Shown: positions 1-9,158 of the stretch, one piece after another
Numbering within the stretch: position 1 is the first letter of the stretch
Layout of the letters: the number at the start of each line of letters is the position of its first letter
Assembly (NCBI RefSeq): GCF_035920445.1
Contig: NZ_CP109162.1
Coordinates: forward strand, 8,612,892 to 8,676,891
Direction of reading: 5' to 3'
Length of the DNA stretch: 64,000 bases
From: Nocardia sp. NBC_01730
Lineage (GTDB): Bacteria > Actinomycetota > Actinomycetes > Mycobacteriales > Mycobacteriaceae
Notes under the pieces: model-generated
What the model was told of the DNA's origin: nothing
The model's input: the letters and a program-made list of their open reading frames with translations, nothing else
Database searches by the model: none
Translations under genes and position numbers: made by a program

Positions 1-1221
1 GAATTCGACGCGCCACCAGTCGAGGGCCTCGCCTGGATGCAGGCGGTGCGGATCCTTGCGGCCGCGGCGCAGCCCGACCCCGCCACTGACGCGATCGATC
101 CAGCCGCGCAGCGACCATGCCAGCGGAAATGAATACCACCCGTTCTCGCCGCCGATCGATTCGATGACCGCCCACAGTGTGTCGGGGCCGGCGAGGGTTC
201 GCCGTTCGCGGACATCTTCGTAGAGCGATCCCCCGGACCACTCCGGGTCACTCGGCAGCGGGTCCGACGGCGCGCCCGCAGTGCTCGCATCCGACCACCG
301 AGTCGGGACCTCCGCATTGCGGATTCGGGCCAAAGCGAGTTCGACGGCCCTCTCATAGCTGGTCGGACCGCCGTCGGGTTCGGGGATGTAGGCGCCGACG
401 TCGTGGTCGTGGCACACCACCTCGTGCACGAGTGATTCGATCAGCGGCACCGCCAGCGCGCGCGGCACCGGAGTGACCACATTGACCCATTGGGCCGACA
501 ACCACGGCGTGAGCACCGGAACGGGCAGCACCATCCGATGCGGCAGACCAGCCACCGCCGCATACTTTTCAATCATCGTCAAATAGGTCAGGACATCCGG
601 ACCACCGATGTCGAACGAACGGTTGACGTCGGAGGGCAGCTCGGCGGATCGCACCAGGTAGTAGAGAACATCACGCACGGCGATTGGCTGGATCCGGTTG
701 TGCACCCATCGTGGGGCGACCATCGCGGGCAGCCGTTCGGACAGGTAGCGCAGCATCTCGAAACTAGCCGATCCGGACCCGATGATCACCGCCGCGCGCA
801 ATTCCACGGTTGGTACGCCGGATTCCCTGAGGATCGCCCCGACCTCCGCGCGGGAAGCAAGGTGGCGTGACAGGGGGGTTTGTTCCGGGATGATGCCCCC
901 GAGGTAGACGATGCGCCGCACGCCGGCCGCCCGAGCCGCCGCCCCGACGGTCCGCGCGGCGCGCTGGTCGATATCAGCGAAGTCGCGTCGGGTCAGCGAG
1001 TGCACCAGATAGTAGACGACCTCTTGACCGACCACCGCAGCTCGCACATCATCGTCATTGGTGACATCTCCGCGCACCACCTCGACCCGGTCCCGCCACG
1101 GGACCTCCGCCAGCTTGACCGGTGTTCGGGCTACTACCCGGACCTGGTGACCGGCTTGCGCCAATTCGGGCACCAGTCGGCCACCTATGTATCCGGTGGC
1201 TCCAAAAACTACACACCGCAT
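1..1221 (-). CDS. NAD(P)-binding epimerase-like protein with C-terminal DUF2867-type region (partial)
   Basis: My reverse-strand translation gives an open frame from ATG at 1221 to the window edge, so the C-terminus is missing. The protein starts MRCVVFGATGYIGG, a Rossmann nucleotide-binding motif (GxTGxxG) of the atypical SDR/NmrA type, and continues through about 300 residues of that fold (YLVHS, RIVYLGGI). After about residue 300 it changes to an extension with WSLRGWIDRVSGGVGLRRGR, typical of DUF2867 domains fused to SDR proteins in actinobacteria. The substrate is unknown. It is transcribed divergently from the lipocalin gene. The family assignment is good; no specific reaction can be claimed. 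Confidence 0.85.
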   Translation of the reverse strand, partial: MRCVVFGATGYIGGRLVPELAQAGHQVRVVARTPVKLAEVPWRDRVEVVRGDVTNDDDVRAAVVGQEVVYYLVHSLTRRDFADIDQRAARTVGAAARAAGVRRIVYLGGIIPEQTPLSRHLASRAEVGAILRESGVPTVELRAAVIIGSGSASFEMLRYLSERLPAMVAPRWVHNRIQPIAVRDVLYYLVRSAELPSDVNRSFDIGGPDVLTYLTMIEKYAAVAGLPHRMVLPVPVLTPWLSAQWVNVVTPVPRALAVPLIESLVHEVVCHDHDVGAYIPEPDGGPTSYERAVELALARIRNAEVPTRWSDASTAGAPSDPLPSDPEWSGGSLYEDVRERRTLAGPDTLWAVIESIGGENGWYSFPLAWSLRGWIDRVSGGVGLRRGRKDPHRLHPGEALDWWRVEF

Positions 1222-1432
1222 GTCCGATCACCGTTCTCCCTGTTCGCGACCTACAGGCCGAGGCCCGGTATGGACGGCTGCCGCCTTGGCGGCTCGTCGC
1301 ACGGATACCCGTGCGGTCTCATTCGATACCTGAAGGATCCACCTCCCGAGCCGGCATGCATCGTTTTTACCTCGATCGTGCGGAACTCGATCCCTCCGAC
1401 CATGAGCCGAAACAACTCTGAGGAGCTATCAG

Positions 1433-2083
1433 ATGAGAGCAGATTCCTCCAGAACCGGTTCCGTACAAAGGTTCCGCAAAACCGTCCGCGCCATTGCCGC
1501 GGTCGCGGTGCTCGCCGGAGCTCTGGCGTCCACCACGGCGACCGCATCTGCCGCGCCCGGTGACACGGGCTGGCAGCCGTTGTCCCCGATCGCGTCCCTG
1601 GACGTGCAGCGCTACCTTGGAGATTGGTACCAGGTCGCCGCCGTTCCGCAACCGTACAATCTCGACTGCGCCCGCGACACCGTCGCGAATTACCAACTGA
1701 TCGACCCGAGCAACATTCGAGTCGAAAACAGCTGCACCACCTGGACCGGCGCCACGAACCGCATCATCGGAAACGCCCGGATCACCGACCCGGCCAGTCA
1801 GGCCCAGCTGCACGTCAGTTTCCCCCAGGTGCCCTTTCAAAACTCCCCCGACGGTCCCACCAACTACATCGTCACCTACGTAGGCGACGACTACTCCTGG
1901 GCACTCGTCGGGGATCCGCTGCGTTTGTCCGGATTCGTGCTGTCACGATCACCGGCCGTCGATGCGGCACGATGGCATGAGATCCAGACAGTTGTGGCCG
2001 CCCGCGGTTACAACCCGTGCCTACTGCTGACCTCACCGACCCTGGGCGGCGCAGCCGACATCCGCCCCCTCTGCACCGTGTAG
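1433..2083 (+). CDS. Secreted lipocalin family protein
   Basis: 216 residues. The first 41 or so form a Sec signal peptide: basic start (RFRKTVR), hydrophobic AIAAVAVLAGALAS, and an AxA cleavage site around ATASA. The mature part has the lipocalin signature YLGDWYQVAAVP (the GxW motif that closes the barrel), then beta-strand-like segments and FVLSRSP near the end, as in Blc-type bacterial lipocalins. Four cysteines in the mature part could form disulfides outside the cell. It probably binds a hydrophobic ligand at the cell surface or outside; the ligand is unknown. The spacer AGGAGCTATCAG before ATG 1433 is a good ribosome binding site. Confidence 0.85.
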   Translation: MRADSSRTGSVQRFRKTVRAIAAVAVLAGALASTTATASAAPGDTGWQPLSPIASLDVQRYLGDWYQVAAVPQPYNLDCARDTVANYQLIDPSNIRVENSCTTWTGATNRIIGNARITDPASQAQLHVSFPQVPFQNSPDGPTNYIVTYVGDDYSWALVGDPLRLSGFVLSRSPAVDAARWHEIQTVVAARGYNPCLLLTSPTLGGAADIRPLCTV

Positions 2084-2115
2084 GCGGACCGAGCCCGTGT
2101 CCTACTCCGGCGGGC

Positions 2116-2480
2116 TCACCGCCAGTCGACTCGGCCACCAGATCCGGAGCCCTGCTCGGTGCCGTGCACTGGAGTCCCTTCCCGCGTCCGGGTAACGAGG
2201 AAGATCGTGTAGTCCACCCCCAGCGCAAGCAAACCTCCTGGGGCCGGAGCTGTAGACGGGACCGGCAGGCGGTGCGGGAAACCGATTCGCAGGATGCTTG
2301 CGGTGATCGCGGCCGCGATCACCATCAGCGCGCTCTTCCCTGGTATCAGTTCGGCCGTGTCGATGACGATCGCCCGACCGTCCGGCATACATCGAATCGC
2401 TACTCGCCTTCGCTCGCAGCCGCCAATGGACCGCCATTTCGACCGGACGTTGGTGGGCCCCGGCCAATGACCCGCACCGC
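2116..2480 (-). pseudogene. Remnant of an MMPL/RND-type membrane transporter
   Basis: The reverse strand encodes GGLLALGVDYTIFLVTRTRE followed by GTPVHGTEQG. This is the conserved loop of MMPL lipid and drug exporters (LALGVDYTIFL..R.RE, then THGTxxG). Upstream in the same frame are IDTAELIPGKSALMVI and a weak hydrophobic stretch. Stops lie on both sides, there is no plausible start, and only about 110 codons of a gene family usually above 700 codons remain. It fills most of the gap between the lipocalin gene and ppc. I see no functional gene in the rest of 2084-2661. Confidence 0.55.
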
Positions 2481-2661
2481 GCTGACCGCCGCAGCCTCGG
2501 CAGGGCCTGACTGCGGCATGCGCTCGGTTAGGCCGAGGAGGGTGACGTGGGAGCTGAAGATTGTCCAGTGAGCAACGTTGATCGGCGCGGTATGCCCTGC
2601 GCCGGCACGGTGTGTGCCGCGTCGCATACCGTCTCCGACCGGAGGGCAATACTGTCTGAGC

Positions 2662-5433
2662 ATGGGCGAATCGACGATCGAGACGCAACAGGACGCCACC
2701 AGGCCGCTGCGCGACGACATCCGGTTTCTCGGTGGCGTGCTCGGTGACATCATCCGCGATCACGAGGGACCTGAGGTCTTCGACCTGATCGAGCGGGTGC
2801 GTATCGAGGCGTTTCGGGTGCGCCGCGAGGAGGTCGGACGCAGCGCCGTCGCGGAGATGCTCGACGGTGTCGACATCGCGGTGGCTCTTCCGCTCATCCG
2901 CGCGTTCAGTTATTTCGTGCTGCTGGCGAATCTGGCCGAGGATATCCAGCGTGATCGTCGCCGCGCCGCGCACGAGGCGGCCGGGGAGCCGCCGCAGGAT
3001 TCGTCGCTGGCGGCGACCTACCGCAAGCTGGACGCGGCCGCGCTGGACGGTGACCGGGTTGCCGATCTGCTGGCCGACGCGCTGGTGTCGCCGGTGATCA
3101 CCGCGCACCCGACCGAGACCCGCCGTCGCACGGTCTTCGACGTGCAGACCCGGATCACCGAGCTGATGCGCCTGCGCCAGCGCTACACCGAGACCGAGCG
3201 TGAGCGCGCCGATTTCGAGCAGCAGATCCGCCGACAGGTGTTGAGCCTGTGGCACACCGCGCTGATCCGGTTGGCGCGCTTGCGGATCCAGGACGAGATC
3301 TCGGTGGGTCTGCGCTACTACGACATCACCCTGTTCGACGTGATCCCGGCGATCAACGCCGAAGTGCGCGCCGCCCTGCGCTCGCGCTGGCCGGGAGTCG
3401 AGCTGCTGAGGTGCCCGATCCTGCGTCCCGGCTCGTGGATCGGCGGCGACCGCGACGGAAATCCTTTTGTGAACGCTGATGTCGTGCGGCAGGCGGCATA
3501 CCGGGCCGCGGCCGTCGCCTTCGAGCGCTATCTGCACGAGCTGGTCGAGCTGGAGAAATCGCTGTCGCTCTCGGCCCGTCTCGTCGCGGTGACGCCCGAG
3601 GTGGCCGCTCTCGCCGCGGCCGGTTACCGCGATCCGACCATGCACGCCGACGAGCCGTATCGCCGTGCACTGCACCATATTCGAGGGCGTGTGACCGCCA
3701 CTGTCAAGGCCGCGATCGGGGAGGTTCCGCCCGGTGGCCTCGACGTCGGGGCGCAGCCCTATCCGATGCCGCAGGCAGTTCTCGACGATCTCGACGCGGT
3801 GGACGCGTCGCTGCGCGGCAGCGGTGACGACTTGCTCGCCGACGACCGTCTCGCGCGGCTGCGCCACGCGGTGGAGACGTTCGGCTTCCACCTACAGGGT
3901 CTGGACATGCGACAGAATTCCGAGGTGCACGAGCAGGTGGTCACCGAGCTGCTGGCTTGGGCAGGCGTGCACCCGGACTACGCGAGTTTGTCCGAGGCGC
4001 AGCGGGTGGAGCTGCTCGCGGCCGAGCTGCGCACCCGCCGCCCGCTGCTCGGCCCGCATGCGCGGCTGAGCGAGCTCGCCGCGAAGGAACTCGACATTGT
4101 CCGCGCCGCACGGGATGCCGTGGCGGTCCTCGGTGCCGAGGCGGTGCCCAACTACGTGATCAGCATGTGCACGTCGGTCAGCGACCTGCTCGAGGCCGCA
4201 CTGTTGCTGAAGGAGGGCGGGCTGCTCGATCCCGGCGAGCCGGACGGGCCGCCGAGCTGCTCGGTGGGCATCGTGCCGCTGTTCGAGACCATCGAGGACC
4301 TGGGCGCCGGTGCCGCGACCCTGGCCGCGGCACTGGAGGTTCCGGTCTATCACGAGCTGGTGGCGGCACAGGGGATGCGCCAGGAGGTGATGCTCGGCTA
4401 CTCCGACTCCAACAAGGACGGCGGGTATCTGGCCGCCAACTGGGCGCTGTATCGGGCCGAGCTGGATCTGATCGAGGTCGCCCGCGAGACCGGAATCCGG
4501 TTGCGGCTCTTCCACGGTCGCGGCGGCACCGTCGGCCGGGGCGGCGGCCGCAGCTACGACGCCATTCTCGCCCAGCCCGCAGGCGCGGTGCGCGGCTCGC
4601 TGCGGCTCACCGAACAGGGCGAGGTGATCGCGGCCAAGTACGCGGAACCCGGTGCGGCGCATCGCAATCTCGAGTCGCTGATCGCGGGCACCTTGGAGTC
4701 GACGCTGCTCGACGTGGAGGGCCTCGGCCCGGACGCGGAGCCGTCCTACGGAATCATGGACGACCTGGCGGAGCGCGCCCGCGCGGCGTACGCCCGCCTC
4801 GTGCACGACACCCCGGGATTCGTCGAGTACTTCCGCCAGTCCACGCCGGTCGCCGAGGTCGGCGACCTGAACATCGGCAGCAGGCCCGCCTCGCGCAAGC
4901 CGACGAACTCGGTCGCCGACCTGCGTGCCATACCGTGGGTGATGTCCTGGAGTCAGGCGCGGGTGATGCTGCCCGGCTGGTACGGCACCGGGACGGCGCT
5001 GGAGGAGTGGATCGGCGGCGATCCGGAGCGCCTGGCGACCCTGGCCGATCTCTACCGTCGCTGGCCGTTCTTCCGTACGGTGCTGTCGAACCTGGCCCAG
5101 GTGATGGCCAAGAGCGACCTCGACATCGCCGCCCGCTACGCCGAACTGGTCGACGATGTGGCGTTGCGGGAGCAGATCTTCGGCATGATCCGCGACGAGC
5201 ACGCCCGCACCATCCGCATGCACGCCGCCATCACCGGCAACGACCACCTGCTCGCCGACAATCCCTCGCTCGCCGAGTCCATCCACAACCGCTTCCCCTA
5301 TCTGGAACCGCTCAACCAGATGCAGGTGGAACTGCTGCGCCGCCTCCGGGCCGGTGATGACTCGGAACTCGTGAGGCGAGGAATCCTGCTGACCATGAAC
5401 GGCCTGGCCACCGCGCTCCGCAACTCCGGCTGA
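2662..5433 (+). CDS. ppc: Phosphoenolpyruvate carboxylase
   Basis: 923 residues, the usual length. It carboxylates PEP with bicarbonate to oxaloacetate, refilling the TCA cycle in the cytoplasm. Hallmarks in order: the catalytic-His segment [13 protein letters not shown] near residue 147, [10 protein letters not shown] near 578, and the glycine-rich [13 protein letters not shown] loop near 617. The C-terminal tetrapeptide is RNSG instead of the usual QNTG; position -1 Gly and -3 Asn are kept. The start at ATG 2662 ([10 protein letters not shown]) was preferred to the longer frame from 2578, which adds a proline/cysteine-rich, non-family N-terminus. It stands alone, convergent with the next gene. 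Confidence 0.97.
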   Translation: MGESTIETQQDATRPLRDDIRFLGGVLGDIIRDHEGPEVFDLIERVRIEAFRVRREEVGRSAVAEMLDGVDIAVALPLIRAFSYFVLLANLAEDIQRDRRRAAHEAAGEPPQDSSLAATYRKLDAAALDGDRVADLLADALVSPVITAHPTETRRRTVFDVQTRITELMRLRQRYTETERERADFEQQIRRQVLSLWHTALIRLARLRIQDEISVGLRYYDITLFDVIPAINAEVRAALRSRWPGVELLRCPILRPGSWIGGDRDGNPFVNADVVRQAAYRAAAVAFERYLHELVELEKSLSLSARLVAVTPEVAALAAAGYRDPTMHADEPYRRALHHIRGRVTATVKAAIGEVPPGGLDVGAQPYPMPQAVLDDLDAVDASLRGSGDDLLADDRLARLRHAVETFGFHLQGLDMRQNSEVHEQVVTELLAWAGVHPDYASLSEAQRVELLAAELRTRRPLLGPHARLSELAAKELDIVRAARDAVAVLGAEAVPNYVISMCTSVSDLLEAALLLKEGGLLDPGEPDGPPSCSVGIVPLFETIEDLGAGAATLAAALEVPVYHELVAAQGMRQEVMLGYSDSNKDGGYLAANWALYRAELDLIEVARETGIRLRLFHGRGGTVGRGGGRSYDAILAQPAGAVRGSLRLTEQGEVIAAKYAEPGAAHRNLESLIAGTLESTLLDVEGLGPDAEPSYGIMDDLAERARAAYARLVHDTPGFVEYFRQSTPVAEVGDLNIGSRPASRKPTNSVADLRAIPWVMSWSQARVMLPGWYGTGTALEEWIGGDPERLATLADLYRRWPFFRTVLSNLAQVMAKSDLDIAARYAELVDDVALREQIFGMIRDEHARTIRMHAAITGNDHLLADNPSLAESIHNRFPYLEPLNQMQVELLRRLRAGDDSELVRRGILLTMNGLATALRNSG

Positions 5434-5456
5434 CCGCTCGGCGCCGCGAAGAGATA

Positions 5457-5864
5457 TCAAGGGGTGACGATGGCGACGGCGTCGATCTCGACGAGCATCT
5501 CGGGGCGGGGGAGTCCGGTGAAGACGGTGGTGCGGCTGGGCAGCACGCCGTCGGTGGTGTGCGCGGTGACGAATTCGCCGTAGGCGTTGTTCATCGCGGC
5601 GAAATCGTCGCGGGTCGTGAGGTAGACGCGCAGCATGACGACGTCGTCGAACCCGGCGCCGCTCGCCTCGACGATCGCCTTGACGTTCCGCAGCGTCCGG
5701 GTCGTCTGCGCGGCGACGTCCCCCGGGTGCAAATACTCGCCGCTGGCCGGGTCCACCGGACCCTGGCCGGAGACCTGCACGAACGGGCCCTTGCGCACGC
5801 CCTGGGAGAAGGTGTGCGCGGGTGCCGGCGCGTCGGTGGTGCGGATGGCGATCTTCTCGCTCAT
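5457..5864 (-). CDS. ridA: RidA family enamine/imine deaminase
   Basis: 135 residues beginning MSEKIAIRTTDAPAP. The fold signature is FVQVSGQGPVDPASG early, then VMLRVYLTTRDDF and a C-terminal RPEMLVEIDAVAI, as in YjgF/RidA proteins. RidA proteins hydrolyse reactive 2-aminoacrylate-type enamines released by PLP dehydratases. Its ATG overlaps the stop of the IclR gene (ATGA), so the two are co-transcribed. That places it in a cluster with a PLP deaminase (7841-9145), where an enamine intermediate would be expected. The link to that enzyme is inferred from position. Confidence 0.9.
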   Translation of the reverse strand: MSEKIAIRTTDAPAPAHTFSQGVRKGPFVQVSGQGPVDPASGEYLHPGDVAAQTTRTLRNVKAIVEASGAGFDDVVMLRVYLTTRDDFAAMNNAYGEFVTAHTTDGVLPSRTTVFTGLPRPEMLVEIDAVAIVTP

Positions 5865-6637
5865 GGTCGGCCTTTCGTCGCGGTGGTGACCCGGCTGGGA
5901 ATCCAGCCGAGTTCGGCGGAGATGGCCTCGGCCGCCGCGTGGACCCGCGGCAGTTCGGCCAGCACCTGGTCGTAGTCGAGCACCATGTCCGGCACCGACA
6001 TGGACACCGCCGCGACCACGGCGCCGGTACCGTCGCGGACCGGAACGCCGATGCAGTTCACGAAGCTCTCGTGCTCTTCGTGGTCTTCCGCATGGCCCTG
6101 TGCCGCAACCTTTTCCAGTTCCCGCACATAGTGCTCGGGTGTGCGGATGGTGCGCTCGGTGAAGGGGTGATAGTCGATCTTCTCGGCGATCGCCTGCCAC
6201 TCCGCGCGCGGCTGCGACGACACCAGCACCTTGCCGACGGCGGTGCAGTGCAGCGGGGCCGGGCGTCCGATGCGCGAGTACATGCGCACGCTCTGGGTGG
6301 CATCGAGTTTGTCGATGTAGACCGCCTCGCCGGACTCGTAGGTGGCGAGATGGATCGTCTGTTTCGTCGCGGCGTTGAGCGCGGCGAGGTGCGGGCGCGC
6401 CAGGGTTCGCACGTCGCGCTGCTCGAGCGTGCGGTTGGCCAGTTCGAACAGCCGCGAACCGAGCATGTACCGGTGCTGGCTGTCGTGGGTGACGAACCGC
6501 TGCGCCTCCATGGTCTGCAACAGGCGAAGCACGGTCGACTTGTGCACGCCCAGCTGTGCCGCCAACTGCTCCAGCGACCGGGAGTCCTCACCCAGCGACA
6601 CGAGGATGGTCAACGCACGCGACAAACTCTGGCTCAT
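5861..6637 (-). CDS. IclR family transcriptional regulator
   Basis: 258 residues. The N-terminal winged helix-turn-helix (LEQLAAQLGVHKSTVLRLLQ, residues about 22-41) is followed by an IclR effector domain with RPAPLHCTAVGKVLV and FVNCIGVPVRDGTGAVVAAVSMS. It overlaps the end of the kinase gene by 4 bp and the start of ridA by 4 bp, making the minus-strand operon kinase-iclR-ridA. It probably controls the divergent promoters around 7705-7840, where a perfect 10+2+10 palindrome lies. The effector is likely a sugar-acid intermediate of the cluster such as 2-keto-3-deoxygluconate (inference). Confidence 0.93.
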   Translation of the reverse strand: MSQSLSRALTILVSLGEDSRSLEQLAAQLGVHKSTVLRLLQTMEAQRFVTHDSQHRYMLGSRLFELANRTLEQRDVRTLARPHLAALNAATKQTIHLATYESGEAVYIDKLDATQSVRMYSRIGRPAPLHCTAVGKVLVSSQPRAEWQAIAEKIDYHPFTERTIRTPEHYVRELEKVAAQGHAEDHEEHESFVNCIGVPVRDGTGAVVAAVSMSVPDMVLDYDQVLAELPRVHAAAEAISAELGWIPSRVTTATKGRP

Positions 6638-7704
6638 GACGCTCTACTCTCGGTGACCACGGCGTCGCTGTAATACAGCTCGGCCCAGGTGGATTCGTCG
6701 ATGTCGGCAAGCCGCTCCAGTACTGGGCGCGGCGGGAGCTCGGCCACGTCACCGGATCCGGTGAGGGCGGCCGCGGCGCACAGGTGCCCGAGGCGCAGGC
6801 GCTGCTCCAGCGGCCTGCCGTGCAGGAGCGCGGCCAGGTAGCCGCCCGCGAACGCGTCTCCGGCCCCGATGCGCTCGGTGACGTCGAGAGTCAGTGCGGG
6901 CACCTCGACGCGCCGCGTTCCGTCGAAGCCGGTGACCGTGTGCCTGTCGTTCTTCACGATCAGCTGTCGCGGCTCGGGGAACAACGCGCGCAACTCGTCG
7001 GCGTGACCGGTGCCGAACACCGCGAGTGCCTCGTCGGCGCCGAGAAACACCACATCACTGCCGCGCACGTGGTGCGCGAGTATCTCGGCCGCCGTGCTGC
7101 GGCCGGTCCACAACGCGGGGCGGTAGTTCAGGTCGAAGCTCACGAGCCTGTCGTCGCGGGCGAGGGCGATCAGCGCCTCGGTGAGTTCGGTCGCCGATTC
7201 CGACAGCGCCGTGGTGATGCCGGTGAAGTGGATCAGTTCGCAGCCTTCGAGCAGCTGGGCGGCGGGCGGTACGGCGAGATCGGCCGCCGACAGCGCGCTG
7301 GCCGCGGAGCCGGTGCGGTAGTACAGCATTCGGCTCGCCCGCTCGGCAAGATCGGTGGCCCGGCCGGAGCCGCCGCCGCGTTCCTTGACGTACACCGCCG
7401 TCGGCCGCCGCGGATCGGTGCCAACCGCCGACACGTCGACGCCGCGCTCGGCGAGGTGGTGCACGAGATACCGCCCGAACCCATCGTCGCCGACTCGGGA
7501 CAGCCAGGCGGTGGCCACACCCAGCTGGGTCAGCACGGTGGCCGCGTTCGCCTCGGCGCCGCCCGCGGTTCGCTTGAAGGTCTCGGACTCCTCCAGCGGG
7601 CCCGGCCGGGCCACCAGCACCGCGAGTCCTTCGCCGACGGTCACCGCCCGCGGGCGCGGCGACGGTCGAACGCCCGTCGGCCCGGGCGGCTCGAGCCACG
7701 TCAC
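6634..7704 (-). CDS. kdgK: PfkB family sugar kinase, probable 2-keto-3-deoxygluconate kinase
   Basis: 356 residues from GTG 7704. The start is decided by a strong AGGAG six bases upstream; a longer frame from ATG 7740 lacks one. PfkB signatures are GGAEANAATVLTQLG near the N-terminus and GAGDAFAGGYLAALL near residue 280, containing the catalytic Asp. It would phosphorylate a six-carbon keto-deoxy acid with ATP. The neighbouring KDPG aldolase gene makes 2-keto-3-deoxygluconate the natural substrate, but PfkB specificity cannot be read with certainty from sequence. It is the first gene of the minus-strand operon with the IclR regulator and ridA. Confidence 0.85.
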   Translation of the reverse strand: MTWLEPPGPTGVRPSPRPRAVTVGEGLAVLVARPGPLEESETFKRTAGGAEANAATVLTQLGVATAWLSRVGDDGFGRYLVHHLAERGVDVSAVGTDPRRPTAVYVKERGGGSGRATDLAERASRMLYYRTGSAASALSAADLAVPPAAQLLEGCELIHFTGITTALSESATELTEALIALARDDRLVSFDLNYRPALWTGRSTAAEILAHHVRGSDVVFLGADEALAVFGTGHADELRALFPEPRQLIVKNDRHTVTGFDGTRRVEVPALTLDVTERIGAGDAFAGGYLAALLHGRPLEQRLRLGHLCAAAALTGSGDVAELPPRPVLERLADIDESTWAELYYSDAVVTESRAS

Positions 7705-7768
7705 ACCGATCTCCTCTCTGCTCTTGCGGCCACCGGCCATCCCGTGCAGAATAACCAGACCAAACACG

Positions 7769-7790
7769 ATGTGCAACAAGTGTTGCACAT
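7769..7790. promoter_or_regulatory. Perfect palindrome, probable IclR operator between divergent operons
   Basis: Half-sites ATGTGCAACA and TGTTGCACAT are exact reverse complements separated by AG. The site lies between the kinase start (7704) and the deaminase start (7841). A second perfect palindrome, TATTGCAATA, overlaps its end at 7790-7799 and could be part of the plus-strand promoter. Position and symmetry fit an operator of the adjacent IclR protein (inference). Confidence 0.7.
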
Positions 7791-7840
7791 ATTGCAATAG
7801 CTATCGGATATGTGTACGGGCCTGGCCTGGAAGGAATGCC

Positions 7841-9145
7841 GTGTCGATCGACCAAGCAGTCGTAGCAGCACTCGGGGACCGCACCATCGGGCCCGAGCAC
7901 AAAGGCCTGCCGCCGGCGTCCTGGGGGCACACCGTGCGCGAATTCCTGGCGACCGCCCCGACTCTCGACCAGCTGGAGACACCGATCCTGACCGTCGACC
8001 GGTCGGCCGTCTCGGCGAACGTCGCGATAATGGCCGACTGGGTGAGCGCGGCAGGCGTGCGGTTGGCGCCACACGGCAAGACCACGATGGCCCCGCAGCT
8101 GTGGGCCGAACAGCTGGCCTCCGGGTCGTGGGGGATCACCCTGGCGACCATCTGGCAGACGCAGGTCGCGCGATCCTTCGGCGTCGCGCGGGTGCTGCTG
8201 GCCAACGCGTTGGTCGATCCGGTCGGACTGCATTGGGTGGCGGCGGAATCGGCGAACGATCCGTCGTTCGAGTTCGTCTGCTGGGCCGACAGCGTCGAAA
8301 CGGTCGCGCTGATGCAGGAGCATCTGAGCACGGCCCCAGGTGCGGAGCGGGTCCGTGTGCTGGTGGAACTCGGTGGGCCGCATGGCCGTACCGGCGCGCG
8401 CACCGTCGACCAGGCGCTTGCCGTGGCGGAGGCGATCGATGCGGCGTCGCGACTGGCGCTGGCCGGGGTGGGCGGTTATGAGGGCGCGCTCGCGCACGAC
8501 CGCACCCCGGACGGCATCCGCGCGGTGCGCGACTACCTGGACGAACTCGCGCGCCTGCACCGCGAGATCGACGCCGCCGGACTGTACCGAAGCCCGGCGA
8601 TCGTCACCGCGGGCGGCAGCGCCTACCCCGACCTGGTCGTCGAACGCCTCGCCCTGCTCGCCGACGAGCAGGGCGCCTCGGGTGTCTCGACCACGGTCGT
8701 CCTGCGGTCCGGGGCCTATCTCATCCACGACGACGGCTTTTACGCGGGTATTTCACCCTTGGCGGCGCCGCGAGGCGAGAAGCCGCTGCGCTCGGCGATG
8801 CACGGCTGGGCGCGCACACTCTCGCGCCCGGAGCCCGGGCTCGCTCTGCTGGACGCGGGGAAGCGCGATCTTCCCTTCGATGAGGGGCTTCCGGTCCCGC
8901 AACGGGTTGCGGGACCGGAAGGCACTCCACTGGACCCGGCCGCCACGGTGTCGGCGCTCAACGACCAGCACACCTTCCTGCGGCTACCGGATGGCGACGC
9001 GACGGAACTGCCGATCGGCACGGTGGTGCGCCTCGGCCTGTCCCATCCGTGCACCGCCTTCGACAAATGGCGGCTCATTCCCGTGATCGACGACGCCGAC
9101 GCTGCGACGCCGCGCGTCGTCGACTTCCTGCACACCTTCTTCTGA
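7841..9145 (+). CDS. PLP-dependent amino acid deaminase/dehydratase, D-threonine-aldolase/D-serine-dehydratase fold
   Basis: 434 residues from GTG 7841, preceded by AAGGAA. The N-terminal alanine-racemase-like barrel has the PLP lysine in RLAPHGKTTMAP. The C-terminal domain ends with LSHPCTAFDKWRLIPV, whose His and Cys match the zinc ligands of DSD1-type D-serine dehydratases. Relatives include D-threonine aldolase and D-glucosaminate dehydratase. With a deacylase, KDG-type kinase, KDPG aldolase and GntP permease alongside, the best guess is conversion of D-glucosaminate to 2-keto-3-deoxygluconate plus ammonia (inference). A perfect 15-bp hairpin lies inside the coding sequence at 8888-8921. 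Confidence 0.85.
   Translation: MSIDQAVVAALGDRTIGPEHKGLPPASWGHTVREFLATAPTLDQLETPILTVDRSAVSANVAIMADWVSAAGVRLAPHGKTTMAPQLWAEQLASGSWGITLATIWQTQVARSFGVARVLLANALVDPVGLHWVAAESANDPSFEFVCWADSVETVALMQEHLSTAPGAERVRVLVELGGPHGRTGARTVDQALAVAEAIDAASRLALAGVGGYEGALAHDRTPDGIRAVRDYLDELARLHREIDAAGLYRSPAIVTAGGSAYPDLVVERLALLADEQGASGVSTTVVLRSGAYLIHDDGFYAGISPLAAPRGEKPLRSAMHGWARTLSRPEPGLALLDAGKRDLPFDEGLPVPQRVAGPEGTPLDPAATVSALNDQHTFLRLPDGDATELPIGTVVRLGLSHPCTAFDKWRLIPVIDDADAATPRVVDFLHTFF
8888..8921 (+). other. Perfect 15-bp inverted repeat inside the deaminase coding sequence
   Basis: CTTCCGGTCCCGCAA (8888-8902) is exactly complementary to 8907-8921, with a four-base CGGG loop. It falls in frame over residues about 350-361 (LPVPQRVAGPEG). 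Such a strong stem inside a gene could pause transcription or be a small inserted repeat; there is no T-tract. Confidence 0.8.
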
Positions 9146-9158
9146 TGAGCCGAAACCC

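Noticed and set aside
2578..2661. N-terminal extension of ppc to ATG 2578
   Set aside because: The added 28 residues are rich in Cys, Pro and Arg and do not resemble PEP carboxylase N-termini; ATG 2662 gives the standard length.
3892..5460. Long reverse-strand open frame of 522 codons inside ppc
   Set aside because: It is antisense to a certain gene in high-GC DNA; the translation is rich in Arg, Gly and His and shows no domain.
7705..7740. Kinase start at ATG 7740
   Set aside because: GTG 7704 has a far better ribosome binding site (AGGAG, six-base spacing), and the added residues are not PfkB-like.
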